Part shown: one piece after another, positions 34,192-43,400 of the stretch | Layout: every line of letters begins with the position of its first letter | Position numbering within the stretch: the stretch's first letter is position 1 | Assembly: GCA_965660875.1 (NCBI GenBank) | Contig: CBFIBQ010000006.1 | Location: 62,001 to 126,000 of the forward strand | DNA: 64,000 nt | Reading direction: 5' to 3' | DNA from: UBA6770 sp965660875 | GTDB taxonomy: Bacteria; Bacteroidota; Bacteroidia; Flavobacteriales_G; Salibacteraceae | Position numbers and translations under genes: made by a program | Notes under the pieces: generated by a model | The model's database searches: none | What the model saw: the letters and a program-made list of their open reading frames with translations, nothing else | What the model was told of the DNA's origin: nothing

Positions 34192-35565
34192 ATGGCAATG
34201 AAGTATTACAACAACATCTTAGAAACTATTGGCAATACACCCTTGGTTAAATTGAACAGGCTAACCAAGAACATTTCACCACTGGTCTTAGCAAAGGTTG
34301 AAACGACAAACCCTGGTAACTCTGTTAAAGACCGAATGGCTATTCAAATGATTGAAGACGCAGAAAAAGCTGGTAAAATCAAGCCTGGAGGAACAGTAAT
34401 TGAAGGTACTAGCGGAAACACAGGAATGGGGTTGGCACTGGCTTGTATAGAAAAAGGGTATAAGTTAATTTGCACACTTGCCGATAAGCAAAGCAAGGAA
34501 AAAATGGATATTTTAAGGGCTATGGGTGCCGAGGTAATTGTTACACCGACCAATGTTGAACCCGAAGATCCACGATCTTATTACTCCGTTGCTAAAAGAT
34601 TGGCAAATGAAATACCCAATGCATTTTATGTAAATCAGTACGATAATACTTCTAATACCAAAGCACACTATCTTTCTACTGGTCCAGAAATTTGGGAGCA
34701 AACAGAAGGTAAAATCACCCACTTTGTAGTTGGGGTAGGAACAGGAGGTACGATCTCAGGTGTTGGGAAATATTTAAAAGAACAAAACCCCAACGTAAAA
34801 ATTATTGGAATTGATACCTACGGTTCGGTTTTTAAAAAATACCATGAAACGGGTATTTTTGATGAGAAAGAAATATATCCCTACGTTACAGAGGGCATAG
34901 GAGAAGATATTTTACCAAAAAATGTCAACTTTGACATTATTGATCACTTTGAAAAAGTAACAGACAAGGATGCTGCTGTTTATACTCGATTATTAGCTCG
35001 AGAAGAAGGTATTTTTGTGGGTAACTCTGCAGGAGCAGCTGTTGCAGGCATTTTACAGATAAAAGATATGTTTACCCCAGATGATGTGGTGGTGGTCTTG
35101 TTTCACGATCATGGAAGCAGATATGTGGGTAAAATGTTTAATGATGATTGGATGAAAGACCGTGGCTTTTTGGACTCAGAAAGTAATGCTTTGGGCTTAA
35201 TAAAAAACCATAAACACAAAGAACTCATAACCATTCACCCAGAAGATGAACTGGGCACCGCAATAAGCAAAATGCAAGAATTTAATATTTCTCAAATTCC
35301 TGTAGTTGAAAACGATAAGCATTTAGGTGCTATAACTGAATCTATTGCATTTTCTGCATTAACCAAACAAGCGGATGCCGTAACTTCAAAAGTACGCTCC
35401 GTTATGTCAGCTCCCTTTGAGTATGTGGAAGGAAATGCAAGCGTTGAGGAAATCTCTAAGAAAATTACCAGAGAACAACCCGCTGTTTTGGTTAAAGATA
35501 TGATTGGTGTAACTCACATCATAACGCGAGACGACATTATTAGCGCACTGAGTAATGAGCGTTGA
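34192..35565 (+). CDS. cystathionine beta-synthase with C-terminal CBS-domain pair
   Basis: 457 residues. The PLP enzyme domain (1-320) has NPGNSVKDRMA with Lys46 as the PLP lysine, GTSGNTGMGLA and the phosphate loop GVGTGGTISG. Two CBS motifs follow (~345-400 and ~405-455), as in cystathionine beta-synthases, where they bind adenosyl ligands and control activity. The fold-type II family also includes cysteine synthases, but those lack CBS domains. It would join homocysteine and serine in transsulfuration. The next gene starts 11 bases before this stop. Confidence 0.9.
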   Translation: MAMKYYNNILETIGNTPLVKLNRLTKNISPLVLAKVETTNPGNSVKDRMAIQMIEDAEKAGKIKPGGTVIEGTSGNTGMGLALACIEKGYKLICTLADKQSKEKMDILRAMGAEVIVTPTNVEPEDPRSYYSVAKRLANEIPNAFYVNQYDNTSNTKAHYLSTGPEIWEQTEGKITHFVVGVGTGGTISGVGKYLKEQNPNVKIIGIDTYGSVFKKYHETGIFDEKEIYPYVTEGIGEDILPKNVNFDIIDHFEKVTDKDAAVYTRLLAREEGIFVGNSAGAAVAGILQIKDMFTPDDVVVVLFHDHGSRYVGKMFNDDWMKDRGFLDSESNALGLIKNHKHKELITIHPEDELGTAISKMQEFNISQIPVVENDKHLGAITESIAFSALTKQADAVTSKVRSVMSAPFEYVEGNASVEEISKKITREQPAVLVKDMIGVTHIITRDDIISALSNER

Positions 35566-36337
35566 TATTGTCGATCAATTAGGTTATCCACTAAATTTTA
35601 AGAACAGACCGAAGCGCGTCGTAAGTCTGGTTCCATCAATAAGTGAGGCGCTTGCTGCATATGAGCCGTCCATAGAATTATTAGGTGTAACTAGGTTTTG
35701 CACACATCCTGCGCATTTAAGGAAAACTAAAGAGATTATTGGAGGTACTAAAGATATTGATGTTGACCGTATTTTGAGCTTACAACCAGATGTGGTAATC
35801 GCAAACAAGGAAGAAAATGGTAAAGCGGCGGTCGTAAAATTAAAAACACAGGTACCGGTATTCATCAGCGATATAAAAAATGCAGATGACGCAATTGATT
35901 TATTTCAGAAATTAGAACACCTGTTTTATGTGCCTAAGGAAAAGCAAATAGCTTTTGAAGTGGAAAAAACAACAAAAAGAATAAAACCCTTCCTTTCTGG
36001 TTCAGCGGCATATATCATCTGGAAAGACCCTCTAATGCATGCGGGAAATGACACTTTTATTAATTTTTGGCTCGAAAAAATAGGACTGAAGAATTTTTCA
36101 AAAGACAATCGTTACCCCGAAATATCTAGTAAAAGCTTGAGAAATAAAAATCCAGATTATATCTTCCTGTCAAGTGAACCCTACCCTTTCAAAGAAAAAA
36201 ACTTGAAAGAATTTCAAGAAGAGTTTCCGAATTCGAAAGTAGCTTTAGTGGATGGTAGAATGTTCAGTTGGTACGGCACTGCAATATTAGAAACCGAACA
36301 ATATTTTGAGCGTCTAAAAAACCAATTATCTGGCTAG
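35555..36337 (+). CDS. BtuF-like helical-backbone binding protein without signal peptide
   Basis: 260 residues. The N-terminus reads MSVDIVDQLGYPLNFKNRPKRVVSLVPSISEALAAY with no signal peptide or lipobox. The rest follows the ABC periplasmic-binding family for cobalamin and siderophores: two lobes joined by a long helix, with VPSISE near residue 29, GGTKDIDVDRILSLQPDVVIAN and DGRMFSWYG near the end. Family members act outside the cytoplasm; without export signal this one is probably cytoplasmic, or uses an unseen route. It overlaps the CBS gene by 11 bases, so it is co-translated with it. A B12 or metal-binding role is an inference only. Confidence 0.8.
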   Translation: MSVDIVDQLGYPLNFKNRPKRVVSLVPSISEALAAYEPSIELLGVTRFCTHPAHLRKTKEIIGGTKDIDVDRILSLQPDVVIANKEENGKAAVVKLKTQVPVFISDIKNADDAIDLFQKLEHLFYVPKEKQIAFEVEKTTKRIKPFLSGSAAYIIWKDPLMHAGNDTFINFWLEKIGLKNFSKDNRYPEISSKSLRNKNPDYIFLSSEPYPFKEKNLKEFQEEFPNSKVALVDGRMFSWYGTAILETEQYFERLKNQLSG

Positions 36338-36347
36338 ACGGATATTA

Positions 36348-36355
36348 TACCTTTG
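36348..36355 (+). promoter_or_regulatory. -7 promoter element of the patatin gene
   Basis: TACCTTTG, an exact match, with TTA 19 bases upstream in place of TTG. It covers the TTG that would be the earliest start of the next gene, which argues for the GTG at 36362 instead. Confidence 0.5.
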
Positions 36356-36361
36356 TATGTT

Positions 36362-38674
36362 GTGCACTCGATAATTAAATCACCAATTGTTTTACTACTC
36401 GCATTACTAGCCTTGCTATCAAAAGCAGACGCACAAAGTGTTGGGTTAGTTTTAAGTGGTGGTGGTGCTAATGGCATTGCACACGTAGGTGTAATTAAAG
36501 CCTTAGAAGAAAACAACATACCCATCAACTTTATTACCGGAACAAGCTCTGGCGCTTTTGTAGGAGCAATGTATGCGGCAGGTTACAGCCCTAAAGAGAT
36601 GGAGCAGTTCTTTTTATCGGATCAATTTCAACAAATGGTTCAAGGTGACATAGAGGCAAAAGATCGGTTTTTATTAAAAGAAGAATATTCCAATGCTGGG
36701 ATGGTGAAACTAAAGTTTTCTAAGAATCTAACCATACCCATTGCGCTGCCTACAAACTTGGTAGAACCCTCCTCAGTAGACTATCAAATAATGGAGATAT
36801 TTGCACCTGCTAATGCGGCAGCAAGAGGAAATTTCGATAGTTTATTTGTTCCCTTTCGCTGTGTAGCTGCTGACATTGACCGTAAAGAGGAGTTCGTTTT
36901 TGAAGAGGGTAATCTATCAACAGCTGTTCGAGCTTCATTTACTTATCCATTTTACTTAAGACCCATTTTAGTCGAGGGAAAAGTGTTATTTGATGGGGGA
37001 TTATATAACAACTTCCCACACGACCATATGACTAAAACATTTAGCCCCGATTTTATTATTGGCGTTAAAGTGACTAGTAACGAGGATCCTTCCAATGAAG
37101 ACGATTTAATAAGTCAGGTCAAAAACATGCTTATTAGTAAGACAGATTTCAACCTAAAATCACCAGGTATTATTATCGAACCAGTTACCAATCACGGCAC
37201 CTTCGAATTCAAAGAAATTAGAGAAATAATTGACTCGGGTTATACTAAAGCAATGCAACAAATGCATGTAATAAAAGAAAAAGTAACATCGAGAACAGAG
37301 CAGGAGTTGATCAGTTACGAAAGGGAGCAATTCAATAAGAAAAAACCTAATCTAGTTTTTGGCGAAGTCTGCGTAGATGGAAAAACGGTACAAAAAGAAA
37401 AGTACATAGAACGAAACTTGTGGCGTAAAAACAATGAAAAATCACAAAATAATATTCGTCGTAGCTATTATAGAACGGCCGCAGACCCCCATATTGCCAG
37501 CTTATACCCTACCGCAAGTTTTAAACCAGAGTCAAACCTTTATGAGTTGGATGTTACAACTAAGGACGAAAAACCATTGGAAATTCAATTTGGAGGCAAC
37601 GTTTCAAGCCGGCCCATCAGCACTGGGTTTGTAGGTTTTCAATACAGAAATTACCGCAAGCTGGGCTTGAGGCTTCGCGCAAATAGTTATTTCGGTAGAT
37701 TTTACAACTCTGGTTTATTAGGTGCGAGTTTGGATATACCCTCTGCTTACCCAATTGAAATTGAAACGGACCTTGTACTAAATAATTGGAACTACTTTAA
37801 AAGTAAAGCCTTCTTTTTTGATGACAAACGCCCCTCATACATTATTCAGTCTGAAACCTTCGTTGAATCAAGAATAAATGGTTCAATAGGTAATAATGCC
37901 AAACTAGGGCTAATATACTCATACTCCGAACTCAGTGATGATTATTATCAAACTAAAGACTTTACATCGGAAGATATTCCGGATAACACAGCTACAAACA
38001 TCAATACAATTGGGGTTCAATTTGAACACAATAGCCTGAATAGAAAACTGTATGCTAGTAGTGGAACTCAACTGAAACTAACCTATCGATATAGTGGTGG
38101 CGAGGAAAATACGACCCCTGGAACTACAGCTCCAGAAACACTACAACCAATTGCTCAAGCGCACAACTGGCACCATGCAAACATTACGCTCGACTCATAT
38201 TATAAAGAGAAAGGAATAGTAAGAATGGGGGTATATGCAGATGTCACCTACAACAATCAAACTTTATTCTCAAATTATACTGCAAGCATTTTAAGGTCAC
38301 CGGCATTTCAGCCCACTCCTGAGAGTAATACGTTGTTTTTAGAGTCATTTCGTGCTTTCGAATATGCTTCTGTGGGCCATAAGTTTATCATTACTCCAAT
38401 AAATAATTTTGACTTCCGCTTGGGAGCTTTTTTCATGTCTCCATACCGAAAAGTAATTAAGAATGAAGACGGTAGTCAGGGTGAAAAACTTGGGTTCGAA
38501 TCTCTATTTTCAATAGCAACAGGCACCTTGGTATACAACTCACCTGTAGGTCCAATTAGTGTTGGATTGAACTACTATTACAATGTACCCGAAATAGCGC
38601 CAGAAAACACTACGCCTCTAACGTTCTTATTTCATTTTGGCTATATTTTATTTAATAAGAAAGCAATGTATTAA
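36362..38674 (+). CDS. patatin-like phospholipase with BamA-type C-terminal barrel
   Basis: 770 residues from a GTG six bases after the promoter box; a TTG at 36353 would lie within that box. A signal peptide ends ADAQ (residue 25). The patatin domain (~27-320) has the oxyanion loop SGGGANG, nucleophile Ser62 in GTSSG, and Asp211 in FDGG. A short linker region and a ~400-residue beta-barrel of the Omp85/surface-antigen type follow, with the family ending FLFHFGYILFN. This joins a phospholipase to an outer-membrane barrel, as in type Vd (PlpD) proteins, and homologues are common in Bacteroidota. It converges with the DUF3467 gene, three bases apart. Confidence 0.9.
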   Translation: MHSIIKSPIVLLLALLALLSKADAQSVGLVLSGGGANGIAHVGVIKALEENNIPINFITGTSSGAFVGAMYAAGYSPKEMEQFFLSDQFQQMVQGDIEAKDRFLLKEEYSNAGMVKLKFSKNLTIPIALPTNLVEPSSVDYQIMEIFAPANAAARGNFDSLFVPFRCVAADIDRKEEFVFEEGNLSTAVRASFTYPFYLRPILVEGKVLFDGGLYNNFPHDHMTKTFSPDFIIGVKVTSNEDPSNEDDLISQVKNMLISKTDFNLKSPGIIIEPVTNHGTFEFKEIREIIDSGYTKAMQQMHVIKEKVTSRTEQELISYEREQFNKKKPNLVFGEVCVDGKTVQKEKYIERNLWRKNNEKSQNNIRRSYYRTAADPHIASLYPTASFKPESNLYELDVTTKDEKPLEIQFGGNVSSRPISTGFVGFQYRNYRKLGLRLRANSYFGRFYNSGLLGASLDIPSAYPIEIETDLVLNNWNYFKSKAFFFDDKRPSYIIQSETFVESRINGSIGNNAKLGLIYSYSELSDDYYQTKDFTSEDIPDNTATNINTIGVQFEHNSLNRKLYASSGTQLKLTYRYSGGEENTTPGTTAPETLQPIAQAHNWHHANITLDSYYKEKGIVRMGVYADVTYNNQTLFSNYTASILRSPAFQPTPESNTLFLESFRAFEYASVGHKFIITPINNFDFRLGAFFMSPYRKVIKNEDGSQGEKLGFESLFSIATGTLVYNSPVGPISVGLNYYYNVPEIAPENTTPLTFLFHFGYILFNKKAMY

Positions 38675-38677
38675 TCC

Positions 38678-39004
38678 CTAAGCCTGACCAGTTGGACCAC
38701 CAAAATTCATGGGAACCGCAGGTGGCGTATTTGCACCAGTATCTCGTATCTCGCCGTGCATAGACTCATACTTCTGAATATTATCATTTAATGCACCCGC
38801 TAATCGCTTTGCGTGCTCTGGTGTAAGCACAATTCTTGATTTTACCTTTGATTTTGGTGTTCCAGGCATGATATTAATAAAATCAACTATAAACTCTGAC
38901 GTACTGTGTGTAATAATAGCGAGGTTTGAATATATACCTTCTGCCACCTCTTCAGTCAACTCAATGTTTATCTGCCCTTCCTTTTGTTCTTTATTATCTT
39001 CCAT
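38678..39004 (-). CDS. DUF3467 protein
   Basis: 108 residues. The DUF3467 pattern is clear: ELTEEVAEGIYSNLAIITHSTSEFIVDF, then MPGTPKSKVKSRIVLTPEHAKRL. The function is unknown; these small proteins often stand beside rpoC in Bacteroidota, as here. It has its own promoter directly after the rpoC terminator, so it is not simply part of the rpo operon. Confidence 0.88.
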   Translation of the reverse strand: MEDNKEQKEGQINIELTEEVAEGIYSNLAIITHSTSEFIVDFINIMPGTPKSKVKSRIVLTPEHAKRLAGALNDNIQKYESMHGEIRDTGANTPPAVPMNFGGPTGQA

Positions 39005-39008
39005 ACTT

Positions 39009-39016
39009 CAAATCTA
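39009..39016 (-). promoter_or_regulatory. -7 promoter element four bases before DUF3467
   Basis: TAGATTTG on the minus strand, followed by AAGT and the ATG. A TTG lies 16 bases upstream, inside the terminator palindrome. It predicts a leaderless message. Confidence 0.55.
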
Positions 39017-39021
39017 GCAAC

Positions 39022-39049
39022 AAAAAAGGCCTCAATTGAGGCCTTTTTT
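39022..39049 (-). terminator. terminator of the rpoBC operon
   Basis: A perfect 28-base palindrome with the half AAAAAAGGCCTCAA. It follows the rpoC stop by 18 bases and ends in a T run on the minus strand. Confidence 0.9.
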
Positions 39050-39067
39050 TATTAATTGTGATAATTG

Positions 39068-42000
39068 TTAATCTAAAATTACACTGTCCGTTGCAGCTTC
39101 TTTCAGTTTGTCATACTCTTCTTTAGAACCTACAATATAATCATCGTACTCTCTCAATCCTGTTCCAGCAGGTATCTTATGTCCAACGATAACATTCTCT
39201 TTAAGCCCCATCAAGTAATCTCGCTTACCTCTTACAGCTGCTTCGTTTAACACTTTAGTAGTCTCTTGGAAAGAAGCCGCTGAAATGAAACTATCAGTTT
39301 GTAAAGAGGCTCTTGTAATACCTTGAAGAATCGTTTTTCCAATTGCTGGACTAGCTTCTCTTCCTTGCATAACATTCTGCTCTTTTCTGGCCAGCATGCT
39401 ATTCTCGTCATTGAAATTGACCTTAGAAATAATTTGACCAGCATTATACTTCTCTGAGTCACCAGCTTCTTCCACAATCATTTTTCCTATGATTTGATCA
39501 TTCTCTTCAATGAAATCAGTCTTATTGACCAATTGCTTTTCTAAGAATTTAGTGTCACCAGAATCCATGATTTCAACCTTACGCATCATTTGACGTACAA
39601 TCACCTCGAAGTGCTTATCGTTAATTTTCACGCCTTGAAGTCGATATACCTCCTGAACTTCATTTACAATATACTCTTGAACAGCTGTAGGGCCCTTGAT
39701 ATTTAAAATGTCATTAGGCGTAATCGCTCCGTCACTTAATGGAGTTCCAGCTTTTACAAAGTCATTTTCTTGAACCAAGATATGTTTAGAAAGCGATACT
39801 AAGTATTTCTTAACCATACCGTTTCTTGCTTCAACAATAACTTCTCTGTTACCTCTTTTGATCTTACCGAAAGAAACGATACCATCAATTTCAGACACAA
39901 CAGCTGGGTTAGAAGGGTTACGTGCTTCAAAAAGCTCAGTAACTCTTGGCAGACCCCCTGTAATATCACCAGACTTTCCACTCTGACGAGGAATCTTAAC
40001 CAGAATTGTACCGCCAGTCACCTTATCGCCTTCATTAATGATAATATGGGCTCCAACTGGAATGTTATATGAACGAAGATTCTCACCCTTTTTATCCTGA
40101 ACATGAATTGTTGGATTTTTCTTCTTATCTCTATTTTCAATTATTACTTTCTCAGTAAATCCAGTTTGCTCATCGGATTCTTCCTTGTAAGTAACACCTT
40201 TTTCTACGTTTTCAAAAGCAATTGTTCCGTCGAATTCAGTAAGGATTACCGCATTATAAGGGTCCCACTTACAAATCTCTTCGTCTTTTTTAACCTTATC
40301 ACCGCTCTTTTTAAAGATTTCAGAACCGTAAGGTATGATACCTGTCATCAGCACGTTTCCTTTGCTGTCAACAATTCTCATTTCAGCCGAACGACCAATT
40401 ACCCATTCGATTTCCTTACCATCATCTTTCTTTACAACGGTTCTCAATTCATCTACCTCCAGCTTACCAGAAGCTTTGGCTATGATTTTAGATTCCGCGG
40501 CAATGTTTGATGCAGTACCTCCTACGTGGAACGTACGAAGAGTAAGCTGCGTACCTGGTTCTCCAATAGACTGTGCTGCAATAACACCAACAGATTCTCC
40601 CTTCTGAACATCGTGTCCAGTCGAAAGTGATCTACCGTAACATTTTGAACATGCTCCTCGTCCAGTTTCACAAGTCAATACAGACCTGATTTCAACCTCT
40701 TCAATACCAGCAGCTTCAATTTCTTTTGCTAATTCGTCCGTTATTACACCGCCAGCTTCAATGATTACATCATCTGAATCGGGTCTGTAAACATCTACAA
40801 GTGCCGTTCTACCTTCTATTCTATCAGAAAGAGGCTCAACGATTTCATCATTGTTTGTTAAAGCAGTTGCTGTAAGCCCTCTTAGAGTACCACAATCTTT
40901 CTCGGTAATTACTACATCTTGAGAAACATCTACCAAACGACGAGTCAAATAACCTGCATCTGCCGTTTTAAGAGCCGTATCTGCAAGACCTTTACGCGCA
41001 CCGTGAGTAGAAATAAAATATTCAAGAATAGAAAGTCCTTCTTTAAAGTTTGACAAAATTGGATTTTCAATAATGTCTTGACCACCAGAGTTTCCAGATT
41101 TCTTTGGCTTAGCCATAAGCCCCCTCATTCCGCTTAACTGACGAATTTGTTCTTTAGAACCCCTCGCACCAGAGTCAAACATCATATAAACTGAGTTAAA
41201 TCCCTGATTATCATTTTTTAATCGGGTCATCAAAGCATTCGTCAATTTAGAATTGGTATGTGTCCAAATATCAATGATTTGATTGTACCGCTCATTGTTC
41301 GTGATCAGTCCCATATTATAGTTAGACTTTACACCTTCAACCTCTTCGTTCGCAGCATTTAGCAGTATTTCTTTTTCTGGCGGAACTACTACATCCATCA
41401 AGTTAAAAGATAATCCACCCCTAAAAGCCATGTAGTAACCTAGCGATTTAATATCGTCTAAGAATTTAGCGGTTTTCGCAAAGCCTGTTACTTTCAGTAC
41501 TCTACCGATAATATCTCTAAGAGATTTTTTCGTTAGTAGGTCATTTATGTAACCCACTTCTTCAGGTACTACTTTATTGAACAATACTCGTCCACAAGTA
41601 GTTTCTATCATGTGCTCTACATGTTCACCATTTACAACATCCTTAACTTTTACTTTGATTATTGAGTGTAAATCTAACTGGTTTTCATTGTAAGCTACAG
41701 TTACCTCTTCAGGAGAGTAGAATGCCATGCCTTCACCTTTAACAGGCACTTCTTTAGTGTTTTTTCTCTGTTTGGTCATGTAATATAGACCAAGAACCAT
41801 ATCTTGAGAAGGTACCGCAATTGGTGCACCGTTAGCAGGGTTTAGAATATTGTGCGAAGCCAACATCAACAATTGAGCTTCAAGCACTGCTGCATTACCT
41901 AAAGGAAGGTGAACAGCCATCTGATCACCATCAAAATCCGCGTTAAATGCAGTACAAACTAGTGGGTGCAATTGAATCGCTTTTCCTTCAATCAATTTTG

Positions 42001-43366
42001 GCTGAAAAGCTTGAATCCCTAGTCTGTGCAAAGTCGGGGCTCTGTTCAGTAAGACAGGGTGCCCTTTCAATACGTTTTCAAGAATATCCCAAACTACAGG
42101 CTCTTTTCTGTCAACAATTTTCTTGGCAGATTTTACCGTTTTTACAATACCTCTTTCAATCATCTTACGGATAATGAAAGGCTTGTAAAGTTCAGCGGCC
42201 ATACCTTTGGGAAGACCACATTCGTGCAATTTCAATTCGGGGCCAACAACAATAACCGAACGTGCAGAATAATCAACACGCTTACCTAAAAGGTTTTGAC
42301 GGAAACGTCCTTGCTTACCCTTTAACGAATCTGAAAGTGACTTTAAAGCTCTATTTGATTCAGTTTTTACCGCTGAAGATTTTCTAGAATTATCAAATAA
42401 AGAATCTACAGCTTCTTGAAGCATACGTTTCTCATTTCTAAGAATTACTTCAGGAGCCTTAATTTCTAAAAGACGTTTTAGACGATTATTTCTGATAATA
42501 ACACGACGATAAAGGTCATTTAAATCAGAAGTTGCAAAACGACCACCATCCAAAGGAACTAGTGGACGTAATTCTGGTGGAATTACAGGAACCACTTTAA
42601 CAATCATCCACTCTGGTCTATTGTCCATGTGAGATTGAGCTTCTCTAAATGCCTCTACAACTTGAAGTCTTTTCAGTGCCTCATTTTTACGTTGCTGAGA
42701 AGTTTCCGTATTTGCTTTGTGTCTTAAATCGTAAGATAGTTTATCTAAATCAGCATTTCTCAACAAGTCATAAAGTGCTTCAGCACCCATTTTAGCAATA
42801 AACTTGTTTGGGTCAGAATCATCCAAATACTGGTTGTCACTAGGTATTTTATCCAAAATATCTAGATACTCTTCTTCCGTTAAGAAATCAAGTACATTTA
42901 ATGCCTCACCTTCAGCATCAGTAGCTACACCAGATTGAATCACCACATATCTTTCGTAGTAGATGATTGTATCTAGTTTTTTACTTGGAAGGCCCAATAA
43001 ATATCCTATCTTGTTTGGCAGAGACTTAAAGTACCAGATGTGTGCTACAGGAACGACTAAAGCAATATGCCCCATTCGCTCTCTACGAACTTTCTTTTCA
43101 GTTACTTCGACACCACAACGGTCGCAAATAATTCCTTTATAGCGTATTCTTTTGTATTTACCACAGTGGCATTCGTAGTCCTTAACAGGACCAAAAATTC
43201 GCTCACAAAAAAGTCCATCGCGCTCAGGCTTATAGGTACGATAGTTAATCGTTTCCGGCTTAAGCACCTCTCCTCTAGACTGCTCTAATATGAGCTCAGG
43301 AGATGCTAGGCTTATGGTTATTTTATTGAATTCACTGTTAACTTTATTTTCTTTTCTTAAAGCCAT
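39068..43366 (-). CDS. rpoC: RNA polymerase subunit beta'
   Basis: 1432 residues, complete. The zinc-binding segment CHCGKYKRIRYKGIICDRCG is near residues 65-85, and the active-site motif NADFDGDQMAVH (three Asp for Mg2+) is near residue 475. The second zinc site is near CETGRGACSKCYGR (~900), and the bridge-helix/trigger-loop part SIGEPGTQLTLRTFHVGG follows it. The subunit forms the catalytic cleft with RpoB. The gene lies 34 bases after rpoB and ends at a strong terminator. Confidence 0.99.
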   Translation of the reverse strand: MALRKENKVNSEFNKITISLASPELILEQSRGEVLKPETINYRTYKPERDGLFCERIFGPVKDYECHCGKYKRIRYKGIICDRCGVEVTEKKVRRERMGHIALVVPVAHIWYFKSLPNKIGYLLGLPSKKLDTIIYYERYVVIQSGVATDAEGEALNVLDFLTEEEYLDILDKIPSDNQYLDDSDPNKFIAKMGAEALYDLLRNADLDKLSYDLRHKANTETSQQRKNEALKRLQVVEAFREAQSHMDNRPEWMIVKVVPVIPPELRPLVPLDGGRFATSDLNDLYRRVIIRNNRLKRLLEIKAPEVILRNEKRMLQEAVDSLFDNSRKSSAVKTESNRALKSLSDSLKGKQGRFRQNLLGKRVDYSARSVIVVGPELKLHECGLPKGMAAELYKPFIIRKMIERGIVKTVKSAKKIVDRKEPVVWDILENVLKGHPVLLNRAPTLHRLGIQAFQPKLIEGKAIQLHPLVCTAFNADFDGDQMAVHLPLGNAAVLEAQLLMLASHNILNPANGAPIAVPSQDMVLGLYYMTKQRKNTKEVPVKGEGMAFYSPEEVTVAYNENQLDLHSIIKVKVKDVVNGEHVEHMIETTCGRVLFNKVVPEEVGYINDLLTKKSLRDIIGRVLKVTGFAKTAKFLDDIKSLGYYMAFRGGLSFNLMDVVVPPEKEILLNAANEEVEGVKSNYNMGLITNNERYNQIIDIWTHTNSKLTNALMTRLKNDNQGFNSVYMMFDSGARGSKEQIRQLSGMRGLMAKPKKSGNSGGQDIIENPILSNFKEGLSILEYFISTHGARKGLADTALKTADAGYLTRRLVDVSQDVVITEKDCGTLRGLTATALTNNDEIVEPLSDRIEGRTALVDVYRPDSDDVIIEAGGVITDELAKEIEAAGIEEVEIRSVLTCETGRGACSKCYGRSLSTGHDVQKGESVGVIAAQSIGEPGTQLTLRTFHVGGTASNIAAESKIIAKASGKLEVDELRTVVKKDDGKEIEWVIGRSAEMRIVDSKGNVLMTGIIPYGSEIFKKSGDKVKKDEEICKWDPYNAVILTEFDGTIAFENVEKGVTYKEESDEQTGFTEKVIIENRDKKKNPTIHVQDKKGENLRSYNIPVGAHIIINEGDKVTGGTILVKIPRQSGKSGDITGGLPRVTELFEARNPSNPAVVSEIDGIVSFGKIKRGNREVIVEARNGMVKKYLVSLSKHILVQENDFVKAGTPLSDGAITPNDILNIKGPTAVQEYIVNEVQEVYRLQGVKINDKHFEVIVRQMMRKVEIMDSGDTKFLEKQLVNKTDFIEENDQIIGKMIVEEAGDSEKYNAGQIISKVNFNDENSMLARKEQNVMQGREASPAIGKTILQGITRASLQTDSFISAASFQETTKVLNEAAVRGKRDYLMGLKENVIVGHKIPAGTGLREYDDYIVGSKEEYDKLKEAATDSVILD

Positions 43367-43400
43367 GTTATACTCTAGTTAAATCTGGATAATTCTTTAA

